Counted from the stretch's first letter, positions 18,194-27,417 are shown. The stretch is DNA of 64,000 bases from Moduliflexus sp964602655 (GCA_964602655.1 CAZRSF010000014.1:28499-92498), one strand, 5' to 3'. Notes: generated by a model not told the origin, from the sequence alone. Translations and numbers: made by a program.

Positions 18194-19120
18194 ATGAACC
18201 CGAAAGCAAAACGTTACACGACATTCAACGCCCATTTACGAGAACTGTTCGACGACAGAGTCTATAAAGTCTCGATTGATGCCGGATTCACTTGCCCGAA
18301 CCGCGACGGCGCGAAAGGCAGCGGCGGCTGCGCCTATTGTTACGGCAACCGCGCGGAGACGAGTTTGATTGATATTCCGACGATGCAGGCGCATATCCGG
18401 CAGGGAGTCATCGCAGTCGGTCGAAAGTATAAGGCGACAAAATTTCTGATCTATTTCCAGTCCTACAGCAACACGTATGCGCCGGTCGAACAGCTTGCGG
18501 CGCTCTATCGCGCCGCGCTCGCCGAACCGGGCATTGTCGGCATGTCTATCGGTACGCGCCCGGATTGCGCGCCGGGCGACGTATTGGATATGCTGGAAGA
18601 CATCGCGCGCGAAACATATCTGTGGCTCGAATACGGTGTGCAGTCCGTCCATGACGACACGCTCAGGCGCATCAAACGCGGCCACACATTCGCCGAATTC
18701 GCTGACGCGGTCGAACGAACCAAACAGCGACGCGGCATCAATATTTGCGCGCATGTGATTCTCGGCCTGCCCGGCGAAACGCGGGCGCAGATGATCGAAA
18801 CCGCTCGAATTTTGTCGCAGATCGGCGTCAATGGCGTCAAAATTCATTCCGCGCACATTGTCAAAGACACCGAATGGGAAACCCTCTATCAGCGCGGCGA
18901 ATTTCGTCCGATGGAACTGCCGGAATACGTCGAAACCGTCTGCGATTTTCTGGAACATCTCGCGCCGGACATCATCGTGCATCGTCTGATCGGCGACACG
19001 TTGCGCATCCGTTACGTCGCGCCGGAGTGGTGTCTGAACAAAAACGACTCACTGAAGGCGATTGACGCAGAACTCGAACGACGGGATTCGTGGCAGGGAA
19101 AACGCATAGAGCAAACCTAA
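18194..19120 (+). CDS. YhcC-type (TIGR01212) radical SAM protein
   Basis: A cytoplasmic 308-residue Fe-S enzyme. The cluster cysteines are in FTCPNRDGAKGSGGCAYC, the spaced C-x14-C-x2-C arrangement of the YhcC family. MSIGTRPDC, LWLEYGVQSVHDDTL and AHVILGLPGET are the other conserved motifs. The ATG at 18194 starts right at the conserved AKRYTTFNAHLRELF region, whereas the longer open frame upstream is the antisense shadow of fdhD. Related to elongator-like radical SAM proteins; the substrate is unknown. Divergent from fdhD across about 105 bases. Confidence 0.88.
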   Translation: MNPKAKRYTTFNAHLRELFDDRVYKVSIDAGFTCPNRDGAKGSGGCAYCYGNRAETSLIDIPTMQAHIRQGVIAVGRKYKATKFLIYFQSYSNTYAPVEQLAALYRAALAEPGIVGMSIGTRPDCAPGDVLDMLEDIARETYLWLEYGVQSVHDDTLRRIKRGHTFAEFADAVERTKQRRGINICAHVILGLPGETRAQMIETARILSQIGVNGVKIHSAHIVKDTEWETLYQRGEFRPMELPEYVETVCDFLEHLAPDIIVHRLIGDTLRIRYVAPEWCLNKNDSLKAIDAELERRDSWQGKRIEQT

Positions 19121-19132
19121 ATGATTTATACG

Positions 19133-19176
19133 CTTCGACACGCTCAGCGTACGGCCTTTCCCTGAGCGTGTCGAAG
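19133..19176. repeat. CTTCGACACGCTCAG dispersed palindrome
   Basis: A perfect 15-bp inverted repeat, CTTCGACACGCTCAG and CTGAGCGTGTCGAAG, around a 14-base centre. Repeats of this type are scattered through many bacterial genomes. It lies between the radical SAM gene and cbiB, in the artificially open region upstream of cbiB. Confidence 0.8.
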
Positions 19177-19218
19177 GGAGCGAGGCCACAACTCATTCAG
19201 GACTGCGATAGAACGCGG

Positions 19219-20169
19219 ATGATACGTATGATGCTCGATATCTTGCTTGCTGTGTTACTTGATTGGCTGTTAGGCGACCCGCCCTCCTGGCCGCATCCGG
19301 TGAAATGGATGGGAACGCTGATCGCAAAAGAAGAGGCGTTCGTCAGACGCATCGCCCTAACCCGTCGCACCATGTTCTACGGCGGCGCGGCGATAGTCGT
19401 CTTCAACCTCTTGTTAGCATTCGGCCTGTCATTTGTGGCGCTTCACATTCTGAAACCGTTTCCAATAGCGTATCATGCCGTCAACATCTATCTGTTCTAC
19501 GCCTGCCTCGCGGCGCGATGCCTGCGGGACGAGGCGCTGAACGTGTATCGAGCCTTCGATCAAAGCATCGAGACGGCGCGGCATCGGTTGTCATTTATCG
19601 TGGGGCGCGACACCGCGCAGCTTGACGAGGCAGAAATCGTGCGGGCGACGGTCGAGACGGTGGCCGAAAATACGTCGGACGGCGTGATTGCGCCGCTGCT
19701 CTACGCGATGATCGGCGGCGCGCCGCTGGCAGTTGCCTACAAAATGGTGAATACGATGGATTCCATGCTCGGCTATCTGAATGAAAAATATTGCGACATC
19801 GGTTATTTTCCCGCAAAAACAGATGATGTCTGGAATTTCGTTCCGGCGCGGCTGACCGGCGTGTTGATGCTTCTCGGCAGCCTATTTCGATTTGATGTGA
19901 AAAATGGCTGGCGCGTGATGCGGCGCGACCGGCGCAATCATAAAAGCCCGAATTGCGGCTATCCCGAAAGCGCGGTCGCGGGTTTGCTTGGCGTGCGGCT
20001 CGGCGGCGAAAATGTCTATTTCGGCGAGCGCGTCTGGAAACCGACGATTGGCGACGCGGCACGACCGCTCGAACGCGCCGATATTGCGCGGGCGATAGAA
20101 ATCATGTTTCGCGCGGAGATTTTGGGAATGGGATTATATCTGCCGATTGCTACATTATTGAGTTATTGA
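19219..20169 (+). CDS. cbiB: CbiB, adenosylcobinamide-phosphate synthase
   Basis: Inner-membrane enzyme of vitamin B12 synthesis that attaches aminopropanol (phosphate) to adenosylcobyric acid. 316 residues with several hydrophobic segments. The family motifs LGDPPSWPHPVKWMG, AENTSDGVIAPLLY, NTMDSMLGYLNEKY and CGYPESAVAGLLG are all present. I start at 19219 (MIRMML) because the upstream open frame translates the palindromic repeat. No other cobalamin genes are near. The stop overlaps the convergent antitoxin gene by 7 bases. Confidence 0.92.
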   Translation: MIRMMLDILLAVLLDWLLGDPPSWPHPVKWMGTLIAKEEAFVRRIALTRRTMFYGGAAIVVFNLLLAFGLSFVALHILKPFPIAYHAVNIYLFYACLAARCLRDEALNVYRAFDQSIETARHRLSFIVGRDTAQLDEAEIVRATVETVAENTSDGVIAPLLYAMIGGAPLAVAYKMVNTMDSMLGYLNEKYCDIGYFPAKTDDVWNFVPARLTGVLMLLGSLFRFDVKNGWRVMRRDRRNHKSPNCGYPESAVAGLLGVRLGGENVYFGERVWKPTIGDAARPLERADIARAIEIMFRAEILGMGLYLPIATLLSY

Positions 20170-20456
20170 TTTGCCGATAATGCTCGCAGAACTGCTGTGG
20201 GCTCTTTCGCAACGATATTTAATAAGACGAGAGCTGGCCCGCGAGGAGTTCTATCGCCGCGTTCCCAATGTCGAAGCGTCCCTACGCTAATGCCAAAAGC
20301 TGACGCAAATTCTGTTTGACTCATGCCGACACGCTCTCGGACAGCTTTCACATCAACAGAAGAGAAGGTATGAACGACAGCCTGAATTGGCCTCCCTTTC
20401 GTATATTCAATGGCTTCTGTCAAGCCTTGTTTGATGCTTTCGAATGTGCTGCTCAT
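20163..20456 (-). CDS. XRE/HigA-type antitoxin
   Basis: A 97-residue DNA-binding protein with a helix-turn-helix at about residues 50-85 (ERVGMSQTEFASAFGISVGT, then LRHWERGDRTPRGPA). This arrangement is typical of NadS/HigA antitoxins and their regulators. It follows the RelE-like toxin by 35 bases on the same strand, the reverse gene order of the HigBA class. It should neutralise the toxin and repress the shared promoter. Confidence 0.87.
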   Translation of the reverse strand: MSSTFESIKQGLTEAIEYTKGRPIQAVVHTFSSVDVKAVRERVGMSQTEFASAFGISVGTLRHWERGDRTPRGPALVLLNIVAKEPTAVLRALSANQ

Positions 20457-20491
20457 AATAATTCCTACAATAGTCGTTCTCTAAAAAATGG

Positions 20492-20842
20492 TCAATCATT
20501 GCTGTTATGATGTCGCTGATAGTTATCAAGTAATTCTTCCACAAGTTTAGCTAACATATTTCGCTCAGCATGGCTTAAATTGGCTTTTTCTGATTTTCCA
20601 AAGATGGTCAGAAGAAATAGTGGATAACGCTCACTATGATAATAGTAAATGACGCGAACCCCGCCACTTTTTCCCATGCCGTCACGTTTCCAGCGCAGTT
20701 TCCGAATCCCTCCGGTTCCCTCAAGAATAACTCCAACATCTGGCTGGGCGGCGAGGTAACTTACTAATCGAGAACGCTCCTCTTCAGACAATAACTTCTG
20801 AGAGCGACGAAGATATTCTGGCAACTCAACAACTGTGAGCAT
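20492..20842 (-). CDS. RelE/HigB-type toxin
   Basis: A 116-residue basic protein of the RelE/ParE superfamily. Motifs are LPEYLRRSQKLLSEEERSRL, GTGGIRKLRWKRDG, GVRVIYYYHSERYPLFLL and IFGKSEKANLSHAE. Such toxins cleave mRNA at the ribosome, though the catalytic residues cannot be assigned with certainty here. It is the first gene of the TA operon, upstream of the antitoxin. The start codon lies directly after a strong promoter with almost no leader. Confidence 0.87.
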   Translation of the reverse strand: MLTVVELPEYLRRSQKLLSEEERSRLVSYLAAQPDVGVILEGTGGIRKLRWKRDGMGKSGGVRVIYYYHSERYPLFLLTIFGKSEKANLSHAERNMLAKLVEELLDNYQRHHNSND

Positions 20843-20849
20843 ATTTTAT

Positions 20850-20878
20850 ACTATAATCCATTGACTTATCTACGTCAA
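20850..20878 (-). promoter_or_regulatory. Promoter of the toxin-antitoxin operon
   Basis: On the minus strand TTGACG (20878-20873) and TATAGT (20855-20850) are separated by exactly 17 bases. The expected transcription start is about 1-2 nt before the toxin ATG at 20842, so the mRNA would be leaderless or nearly so. Confidence 0.7.
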
Positions 20879-20919
20879 GCATACGCATGAAAAATTGTAT
20901 GAACGCCTGCTGTTTGTGA

Positions 20920-21303
20920 TCATCGAGCTGCGTTACGCTGAATCATCAGGGCGAGCACCATAAACAGCGTGACGATTTCCACAATCGCAAACGCCGCGCC
21001 GATGGAAATGCCTAATACTGAACGCAGCAGGCCAGTCGTGTATCCGGCGTGGGTTTTCAGCACCCGAATTCCCTGAATGCCAAACCAAATCGGCAGCGCG
21101 GCAATCAGCAAGCAAATCAATGCGCGGGCAAACAACAGCGGAATGATCGCAGGCGCATACACTGTCCATTGCCGAATGGCAAGCAGCGCGGCAATCCAGG
21201 TGCTTCCCCAGATCGGAAACAAAAATATCGCCCATTGCAGCGAGCGTTTGGCGGCGGTGGGACATCGTAAGATCATCGTATTTTGGCGTTCCGTTTCTGT
21301 CAT
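20920..21303 (-). CDS. Small membrane protein of unknown function
   Basis: A 127-residue protein with three to four hydrophobic segments (about residues 25-45, 50-75, 90-120) after a short polar start MTETERQNTMILRC. The ATG at 21303 has a GGAGG site 9 nt upstream, while the frame open to 21462 lacks support. I do not recognise a specific family; the arrangement resembles small DUF4870-like or TM-helper proteins, but this is not secure. Confidence 0.55.
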   Translation of the reverse strand: MTETERQNTMILRCPTAAKRSLQWAIFLFPIWGSTWIAALLAIRQWTVYAPAIIPLLFARALICLLIAALPIWFGIQGIRVLKTHAGYTTGLLRSVLGISIGAAFAIVEIVTLFMVLALMIQRNAAR

Positions 21304-21510
21304 GCGCGGCGTCCTCCATGTTGCTCGTTTTGCCTGCGATGCTGTTGTCAAGAGCGATGAACCTGTCAATACATATTTCCGCTGAAAATGCAAATCGCCA
21401 CGCTTATTCGTTGACAAATCCATTCTTCTCACAAAGGCGTACATATAAACTTTTTGCGACATGAATCGGTATTAATTTTCTGACGAACTCAAAAAAATAT
21501 AAGGGGATAT

Positions 21511-22863
21511 ATGGAACGAATTATTTTAGATTATACGAATATGGCGGCAATTGTCCGCGATGAGGCGATTGAACGGCTGCAAGCGCAAGTTGATCTCGCG
21601 TTGCAGACGACATTGAACAAAACCGGCGCGGGGAGCGATTTTCTCGGCTGGGTCAATCTGCCGCACGAAATTAATGACGCCTTTTTGCAGGATATTCAGC
21701 AGACTGCGGACGCCTTACGCGCCAAAAGCGACGTGATTGTCGCCGTCGGCATCGGCGGCTCCTATCTCGGATCGAAAGCGGTGATCGAAGCGTTAAAAGG
21801 GCCGTTTGCCGGATCGGAAAAGGTGTTGTTTGCCGGGCAGAATATGAGTTCCTGGTACATGCGCGATTTGCTGGCGCTCTTAGAAAAGAAAGATTTCAGC
21901 GTCATCGTGATTTCCAAATCCGGCACGACAACTGAGCCGGGATTGGCGTTCAGAATTCTGAAAAACGCGGTGGAGCAAAAATACGGCAAAGCGGGCGCGA
22001 AAGACCGGATTGTGGCGGTGACGGATAAAGCGAGAGGCGCATTGAAACAACTGGCAGACGGCGAAGGCTACAAAACGTATGTGATTCCTGATGATGTCGG
22101 CGGACGCTTCTCCGTGCTGACGCCAGTCGGCTTACTGCCGATTGCCTGCGCCGGACTTGATATTCGCGAATTCGTCAACGGTTTCAAAACGATGGCAAAA
22201 GCGATTACAGCGGAAACGAACGTCATGAAGAATCCCGCGTTGGCGTATGCCGCGATTCGGACGCTGCTGCATCGCCAGGGCAAGGACATCGAATTGCTCG
22301 TCAACTTCGAACCGGCGCTGCATTTCGTGTCGGAATGGTGGAAACAATTGTTCGGCGAAAGCGAAGGCAAAGACGGCAAGGCGCTGTTCCCGGCGAGCGT
22401 GGATTTCAGCACTGACCTGCATTCGATGGGGCAGTTGATTCAGGACGGCAAACGCAACCTGTTCGAAACCTTCGTCATCGTGAAAAAGAGCCGCTATTCC
22501 GTGCTGATTCCGCATGATGACGCCAATCTCGACGGCTTCAATTTCGTGGAAGGCAAAAATCTGGACGATGTGAATTATTCGGCGTATCAAGGCACGATTC
22601 TCGCGCATCGCGATGGCGGCGCGCCGAACATGACGATTGAATTACCGGATTTGACGCCGTTTTACCTCGGTCAATTGTTCTATTTCTTCGAAATCGCAGT
22701 GGCGGTCAGCGGCTACATGCTCGGCGTGAATCCGTTCGATCAGCCGGGCGTTGAAGATTATAAAAACAACATGTTCGCCCTGTTAGGCAAGCCTGGCAAA
22801 GAACAGGCGACGCAGAAGATTCGCGCGGAACTCGCAAAAATGATGCCGAAACGAATCGGATGA
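21511..22863 (+). CDS. pgi: Glucose-6-phosphate isomerase
   Basis: Cytoplasmic glycolytic enzyme of 450 residues, the shorter bacterial form. VGIGGSYLGSKAVIEAL, VIVISKSGTTTEPG, DDVGGRFSVLTPVGLLP and HSMGQLIQDG correspond to the phosphate- and sugar-binding loops. An AAGGGGAT ribosome site precedes the ATG. It is a single-gene unit ending in a hairpin. Confidence 0.95.
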   Translation: MERIILDYTNMAAIVRDEAIERLQAQVDLALQTTLNKTGAGSDFLGWVNLPHEINDAFLQDIQQTADALRAKSDVIVAVGIGGSYLGSKAVIEALKGPFAGSEKVLFAGQNMSSWYMRDLLALLEKKDFSVIVISKSGTTTEPGLAFRILKNAVEQKYGKAGAKDRIVAVTDKARGALKQLADGEGYKTYVIPDDVGGRFSVLTPVGLLPIACAGLDIREFVNGFKTMAKAITAETNVMKNPALAYAAIRTLLHRQGKDIELLVNFEPALHFVSEWWKQLFGESEGKDGKALFPASVDFSTDLHSMGQLIQDGKRNLFETFVIVKKSRYSVLIPHDDANLDGFNFVEGKNLDDVNYSAYQGTILAHRDGGAPNMTIELPDLTPFYLGQLFYFFEIAVAVSGYMLGVNPFDQPGVEDYKNNMFALLGKPGKEQATQKIRAELAKMMPKRIG

Positions 22864-22888
22864 TCTGGTTTGCCCATCAAAGACACCT

Positions 22889-22919
22889 CACAGGTTTTCG
22901 AAACCTGTGGGGGTTTTGT
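22889..22919 (+). terminator. Terminator after pgi
   Basis: A 9-bp stem, CACAGGTTT with AAACCTGTG and loop TCG, followed by GGGGGTTTTGTT. The sequence resembles the dispersed CCTGACAGGGTTT palindromes elsewhere in the window. Confidence 0.7.
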
Positions 22920-23058
22920 TGAAATGACGGCGAATTGTTTTTCATCTTGACACGGAAAAAACCATGTGACATAGTGTATCGTAGAATATGCGCAATCCAG
23001 AGCGGACGTCTGAGAATGTCTGCCGAACATGTCAATTTTGTTATTGTGAAGGAGCATA

Positions 23059-23406
23059 ATGAGTAATCGGTTCGAATATCAAAAAGAGGAACGCGATGGC
23101 GTTCGAGTTTTTATTTTGAACGGGAGTCTTGATATCAGCACTGTTTCGCCGATGAAAGCGGAATTGGATTCCCTGTTTGCCAGTGGCCAACACCGCGTCT
23201 TATTTGATTTGTACGAATTAGAACAAATTGATAGTTCGGGAATCGGCGCGATTATTGCCTTATTCAAACGAGTCAAATCGAATAAAGGGGAAGTGAAAAT
23301 TTCCCGCTTAGTTGGGCAGCCCAAAGAAATTTTCAGCTTGCTTCGTTTGGATCGCGTCTTTGAAATTTACGACGATTTCGAGAAAGCATTGCAGAGTTTT
23401 CGATAA
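23059..23406 (+). CDS. STAS-domain anti-sigma factor antagonist
   Basis: A 115-residue single-domain cytoplasmic protein of the SpoIIAA/RsbV type. The phosphorylation site region is LEQIDSSGIGAIIALFKRV (Ser in DSSG), and LNGSLDISTV forms the first strand. In partner switching, the unphosphorylated form captures an anti-sigma kinase. It has a GAAGGAG ribosome site. A second STAS protein with SpoIIE and HATPase partners lies at 30118, so this one may feed the same pathway. Confidence 0.87.
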   Translation: MSNRFEYQKEERDGVRVFILNGSLDISTVSPMKAELDSLFASGQHRVLFDLYELEQIDSSGIGAIIALFKRVKSNKGEVKISRLVGQPKEIFSLLRLDRVFEIYDDFEKALQSFR

Positions 23407-23518
23407 AAAATTCCTGCCAGTTGCCCCTTTCAGAAGGGGAAAATTGTTTATTGCCGGTAAAAAAAGACGCTTGTCAGAGATGCCCTGACAATCCGATGTG
23501 TCAGGAAGAGGCTGATGA

Positions 23519-25141
23519 GTGTTTTTTGCTTACCATCGCCGTTTTTTCATGGATGACGCACGCGAACAACACGCAATCCAGTCGAGTTTGAGCCGTCGGT
23601 TCAGCATAATCCTGACAGGGGTTGTGGCGGGAATCGTTCTGCTGTTTTCGTCTGTGATGGCGTTGTCGAATGCTGCGGAAAATGAAAAACGCCTTGAACA
23701 GCAATTAGCCCGCACCACGTTATTCGCAGAAACGAGTTTAGCGTCTGCGGTCTGGCAAGTCAGTCCTGAAATCGTGCGCGACCTGCTGAATGCCTTATTG
23801 AACGACGATACAATCGTCTATGCTCGCGTCATCGCCGAAGGCGATATGATGGTCGAAGAGATCCAGCCCGATTTTTCGCAATATTCGTGGGCATTCTTTC
23901 GAAATTCCCCTCAATTTATCGCAAAACATGTCACAATGATGAAGAATGACACGCCAATCGGGACATTTGACATCGCGATCTCGCGCGAAAAGATTCGCGT
24001 TCAATTTCGAAATAATCTTGCCGTGACGCTTGCGCTGACGTTACTATTGATCCTCACCTGCTCCGTCACCGCGATCTTTATCACAAAACGCTATATTTTA
24101 GCGCCTTTAGCCGCGTTAGCCAACTCGGCGTCATCAATTGCTCACGGACAATTCGATCTGCCCATGATTGCGCCATCGGGGCAACTGCCCCATGATGAAA
24201 TCGGCGAATTAGCGCAGACCTTCGACGAAATGCGGCAACGGTTGCAATATCTGTTAGAACGCTTAGGACATGCCGCCGCGACCATGCAGTCGTCTTCGGA
24301 AAATATTCTGATGGCAGTCAACCAGCTTGCCGCCGCCTTAGAAGAGCAGTCCGCGTCGGTCACGGAAACCGCAGCCATGATGGAAGCCATCACCAGCGCG
24401 TCGCGCCAGATTTCCGGGAATACCGAGACGGTTGCCGCAATGGCCGAACACACCAGAACATCTGCGCAAACAGGCGTTGAACTGGCAGATGCCACGATTG
24501 ACAAAATGCGCAACATCATGGAAACCAATACGCAGGTGCTTCAACAGATTATGGCGCTTGGCAGGCGTTCCGAAAAAATCGGCGATGTCATCGAATTGAT
24601 TAACGATATTGCCGACCGGACAAAATTACTCGCCTTTAATGCCGCCTTAGAAGCGGTCGAAGGGAACGAAAACGGCGGAAAACGCTTTCATGTCATCGCA
24701 ATAGAAATTCGGCGATTAGCGGACTCGATTATCGAATCTACCGAAGAAATCAGTTCGAATATCTTAGAAATTCAACAAGGAATTCATGAATTGGTGCAGT
24801 CATCCGATATAACCACCTCTCGCATTCAGGAAGGCGCACAGCAGACCGGCGCGTTATCCGGCGGATTGCAGGATATTTTGTCGGCGGCGCGGCGCACGAC
24901 CAATGAAGCGAAACAAATTGCGGCGGCGACTCAGGAACAACAGCACGCGCATGAACAGATTTTAGCCGCATTGAAAGAGATCTCTGAGAATGCCGAGCAA
25001 TTTGCTGCCGCAGGCAATCAGGTGTCGCTTTCAGCCAATGACATGAAACAACTGGCGGACACGCTGCATCACCTCATTATCGCGTTCGGACGGGACGGTC
25101 GCTATGGGGAACGCGACCGTTCGAACGCGCCTTCGGCATGA
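23519..25141 (+). CDS. Divergent methyl-accepting chemotaxis-like protein
   Basis: An inner-membrane signalling protein of about 540 residues. A transmembrane helix near residues 28-50, a periplasmic region of about 120 residues, a second helix (about 165-188) and a HAMP domain lead into a long coiled coil. The hairpin tip reads LLAFNAALEAVEG, then NENGGKRFHVIAIEIRRLAD, altered from the usual EAARAGEHGRGFAVVAEEVR. Coupling to CheA/CheW is therefore doubtful. Translation probably starts at GTG 23519 (AGGAAGAGG 8 nt before) or ATG 23549. The stop overlaps the peptidase start as ATGA. Confidence 0.82.
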   Translation: MFFAYHRRFFMDDAREQHAIQSSLSRRFSIILTGVVAGIVLLFSSVMALSNAAENEKRLEQQLARTTLFAETSLASAVWQVSPEIVRDLLNALLNDDTIVYARVIAEGDMMVEEIQPDFSQYSWAFFRNSPQFIAKHVTMMKNDTPIGTFDIAISREKIRVQFRNNLAVTLALTLLLILTCSVTAIFITKRYILAPLAALANSASSIAHGQFDLPMIAPSGQLPHDEIGELAQTFDEMRQRLQYLLERLGHAAATMQSSSENILMAVNQLAAALEEQSASVTETAAMMEAITSASRQISGNTETVAAMAEHTRTSAQTGVELADATIDKMRNIMETNTQVLQQIMALGRRSEKIGDVIELINDIADRTKLLAFNAALEAVEGNENGGKRFHVIAIEIRRLADSIIESTEEISSNILEIQQGIHELVQSSDITTSRIQEGAQQTGALSGGLQDILSAARRTTNEAKQIAAATQEQQHAHEQILAALKEISENAEQFAAAGNQVSLSANDMKQLADTLHHLIIAFGRDGRYGERDRSNAPSA

Positions 25142-26397
25142 CGATCTCTCCTGAATTGAGCCAATGGTTATTACACGATGCGCGCCAGCGGTTTTTACGC
25201 TATGTCACGATTCACACCACGTCGGACGAACATTCGGGACAACACCCTTCCTCGCCAGGACAGTGGGAGCTTGCCAGGCTGGTACATCAGGAACTCCTCG
25301 ATCTTGGGATTCACGATGTGAGGCTTGACGAACATTGCTATCTGTATGCCACGCTTCCGGCCTCGCCGGGCGTATCGTCGCCTCCGATCACCTTCTGCGC
25401 TCATTTCGATACGTCGCCATCGGAATCCGGAGAACGGGTCGAACCGGTCATTCATGCGGCGTATGACGGCGGCGGCATCACGTTTCCCGATGCGCCGGAA
25501 TTACTGCTGACCCCCGATGATTCCCCTCAGCTTCGCCAATATGTCGGCCAAAATATCATCACGGCCTCGGGAACAACGCTGCTTGGCGCAGACGACAAAG
25601 CGGGCGTGGCGGAGATTATGACGGCGCTGGCCGCGTTACAGACCTTTCCAGACCTGCCGCGCCCGGAACTGCGCATCGTCTTCACGCCGGACGAGGAAAT
25701 CGGGGAGGGGACGCAACAGATCGATCTGAAAAAATTAGGGCGTTTCGGCTATACATTCGACGGCGGCGAAATGGGGGAATTGGAAGATGAATGCTTTCAT
25801 GCGCTCCGCGTCAATTTGGCCTTTATCGGGCGGAACGTGCATCCCGGCGAAGCCAAAAACCGCATGGTGAACGCAGCAGCGATTGCCGCTCGTTTTCTTG
25901 CCACGTTACCGGAACATGAAACCCCTGAACATACGGAACTGCGGGAAGGATTTTTCCATCTGACGCATGTCTCCGGCGATGAAAACCGGGCGACCTGCTC
26001 GCTGATTCTGCGCGATTTCGACCGGGATCGCAATCTGAAGCGCGCGGCGTTGTTGGAACAGCTTATTCAGGCGTTCCATCTGCGGTACGATGGCCTGAAC
26101 ATCGAGCGCGAAACGGTTGAACAGTATCGCAACATGCAGGAGGTCTTGCATCAATATCCTGAAGTGGCGCGACAAGCGGAGATTGCCATAGAGAATGCCG
26201 GATTACGACTGATTCGCAAAGCGATTCGCGGCGGTACCGACGGCTCGCGCCTGTCGTTTTTAGGGCTGCCCACGCCGAATATTTTTTCCGGCGGCTTGTT
26301 GTTTCACTCCAAAAAAGAATGGATTCCTGAGATCGCGTTGCAGAAGGCGGCAGAGGTGGCGCTCCACCTGTGCGCGCTCTGGGCGGCGCGCGAGTAA
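25138..26397 (+). CDS. pepT: Peptidase T-like M20 aminopeptidase
   Basis: A cytoplasmic zinc tripeptidase-type protein of 419 residues. The metal-site motifs are in order: FCAHFDTSP (His), LLGADDKAGVAEI (bridging Asp), FTPDEEIGEG (catalytic Glu and ligand), FDGGEMGELEDE, and a final FSGGLLFHSKKEW (His). RGGTDGSRLSFLGLP matches PepT. It overlaps the MCP-like gene by 4 bases and is followed 3 bases later by the AIR-synthase-like gene, forming a three-gene operon of unclear logic. Confidence 0.88.
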   Translation: MTISPELSQWLLHDARQRFLRYVTIHTTSDEHSGQHPSSPGQWELARLVHQELLDLGIHDVRLDEHCYLYATLPASPGVSSPPITFCAHFDTSPSESGERVEPVIHAAYDGGGITFPDAPELLLTPDDSPQLRQYVGQNIITASGTTLLGADDKAGVAEIMTALAALQTFPDLPRPELRIVFTPDEEIGEGTQQIDLKKLGRFGYTFDGGEMGELEDECFHALRVNLAFIGRNVHPGEAKNRMVNAAAIAARFLATLPEHETPEHTELREGFFHLTHVSGDENRATCSLILRDFDRDRNLKRAALLEQLIQAFHLRYDGLNIERETVEQYRNMQEVLHQYPEVARQAEIAIENAGLRLIRKAIRGGTDGSRLSFLGLPTPNIFSGGLLFHSKKEWIPEIALQKAAEVALHLCALWAARE

Positions 26398-26400
26398 GTC

Positions 26401-27417
26401 ATGGAGACACCGCTTCCATTAGGAAAATTGAAATTAGAGCAGCTTCGGCGGTTGTTGAACACATACGTCACCGTCAATGACGAGCGCGTGGTAGTCGGCG
26501 CGGAAGTCGGCGAGGACGCGGCAGTGATTGATATGGGCGACCGCTATCTTGTCGCCAAAACCGATCCGATCACGTTCGTCGTGGACGACATCGGTTGGTA
26601 CGCCATTGTGATCAACGCGAACGATTTAGCGACGCGCGGCGCCACGCCAAAATGGTTTTTAGCCACGATTTTGCTGCCGGAACATCGCGCCACCGAAACA
26701 ATGGTGGAGACGATTTTCGCGCAGCTTGCGGCAGCCTGCAAACAATATAACATTACGCTGTGCGGCGGGCATACCGAGGTGACGTACGGGCTGGATCGTC
26801 CGATTGTCGTCGGACAAATGCTCGGCGAAGTCGCGAAGGATCGGCTGATTCGCACGGCAGGCGCGCAGATAGGCGATGATATTATCCTGACCAAGGGAAT
26901 TGCGGTCGAAGGCACGTCCATTATTGCCCGCGTCAAACATGAGCATCTGCTAACGATGTATTCGTCAGACTATCTCCGCGCGTGCCGAGATTTTATTTAT
27001 ACGCCCGGCATCAGCGTGGTGGAAGAGGCGCGGATCGCCATCGAAACGGCGCATGTGTCGGCAATGCATGATCCGACGGAAGGCGGCGTCGCCACCGGGC
27101 TGCACGAACTCGCTGAAGCCGCAAGCGTTGGGTTGCATATTGAGCGTGAGGCCATTCCGATCTTCCCGGAAACAGCGACGTTGTGCGCTCAATATGGACT
27201 TGATCCATTAGGGGTGATTGCGTCAGGCGCGTTATTGATGACGATTCCGCCACAGGAGACCGCCCAACTGATTGAGGCATTCCAGGCGAATCGGATTCGA
27301 GCATCCGTCATCGGGCGCATTGTCGCTGCGCAAAAAGGAAGACACTTATGGAATCAAGGAAATTCAACGCCATTACCCCTGTTTCATCAGGATGAAATCA
27401 CCAAAATCTTTGACTGA
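26401..27417 (+). CDS. AIR synthase/HypE-like protein
   Basis: A 338-residue cytoplasmic protein of the PurM/HypE/ThiL/SelD fold. VGAEVGEDAAVIDMGD and VKTDP-like KTDPITF at the N-terminus, NANDLATRGATPKWFL, CGGHTEVTYG and HDPTEGGVATGLHELAEA are typical of ATP-using AIR synthase-related proteins. The HypE C-terminal Cys tail (PRIC) is missing, and no hydrogenase genes are near. True HypE function is unlikely. It is transcribed with the peptidase upstream. Confidence 0.82.
   Translation: METPLPLGKLKLEQLRRLLNTYVTVNDERVVVGAEVGEDAAVIDMGDRYLVAKTDPITFVVDDIGWYAIVINANDLATRGATPKWFLATILLPEHRATETMVETIFAQLAAACKQYNITLCGGHTEVTYGLDRPIVVGQMLGEVAKDRLIRTAGAQIGDDIILTKGIAVEGTSIIARVKHEHLLTMYSSDYLRACRDFIYTPGISVVEEARIAIETAHVSAMHDPTEGGVATGLHELAEAASVGLHIEREAIPIFPETATLCAQYGLDPLGVIASGALLMTIPPQETAQLIEAFQANRIRASVIGRIVAAQKGRHLWNQGNSTPLPLFHQDEITKIFD

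Noticed and set aside
26401..27417. True HypE of a hydrogenase maturation system
   Set aside because: The C-terminal Cys motif needed for thiocarbamate formation is missing, and no hyp or hydrogenase genes are in the window.
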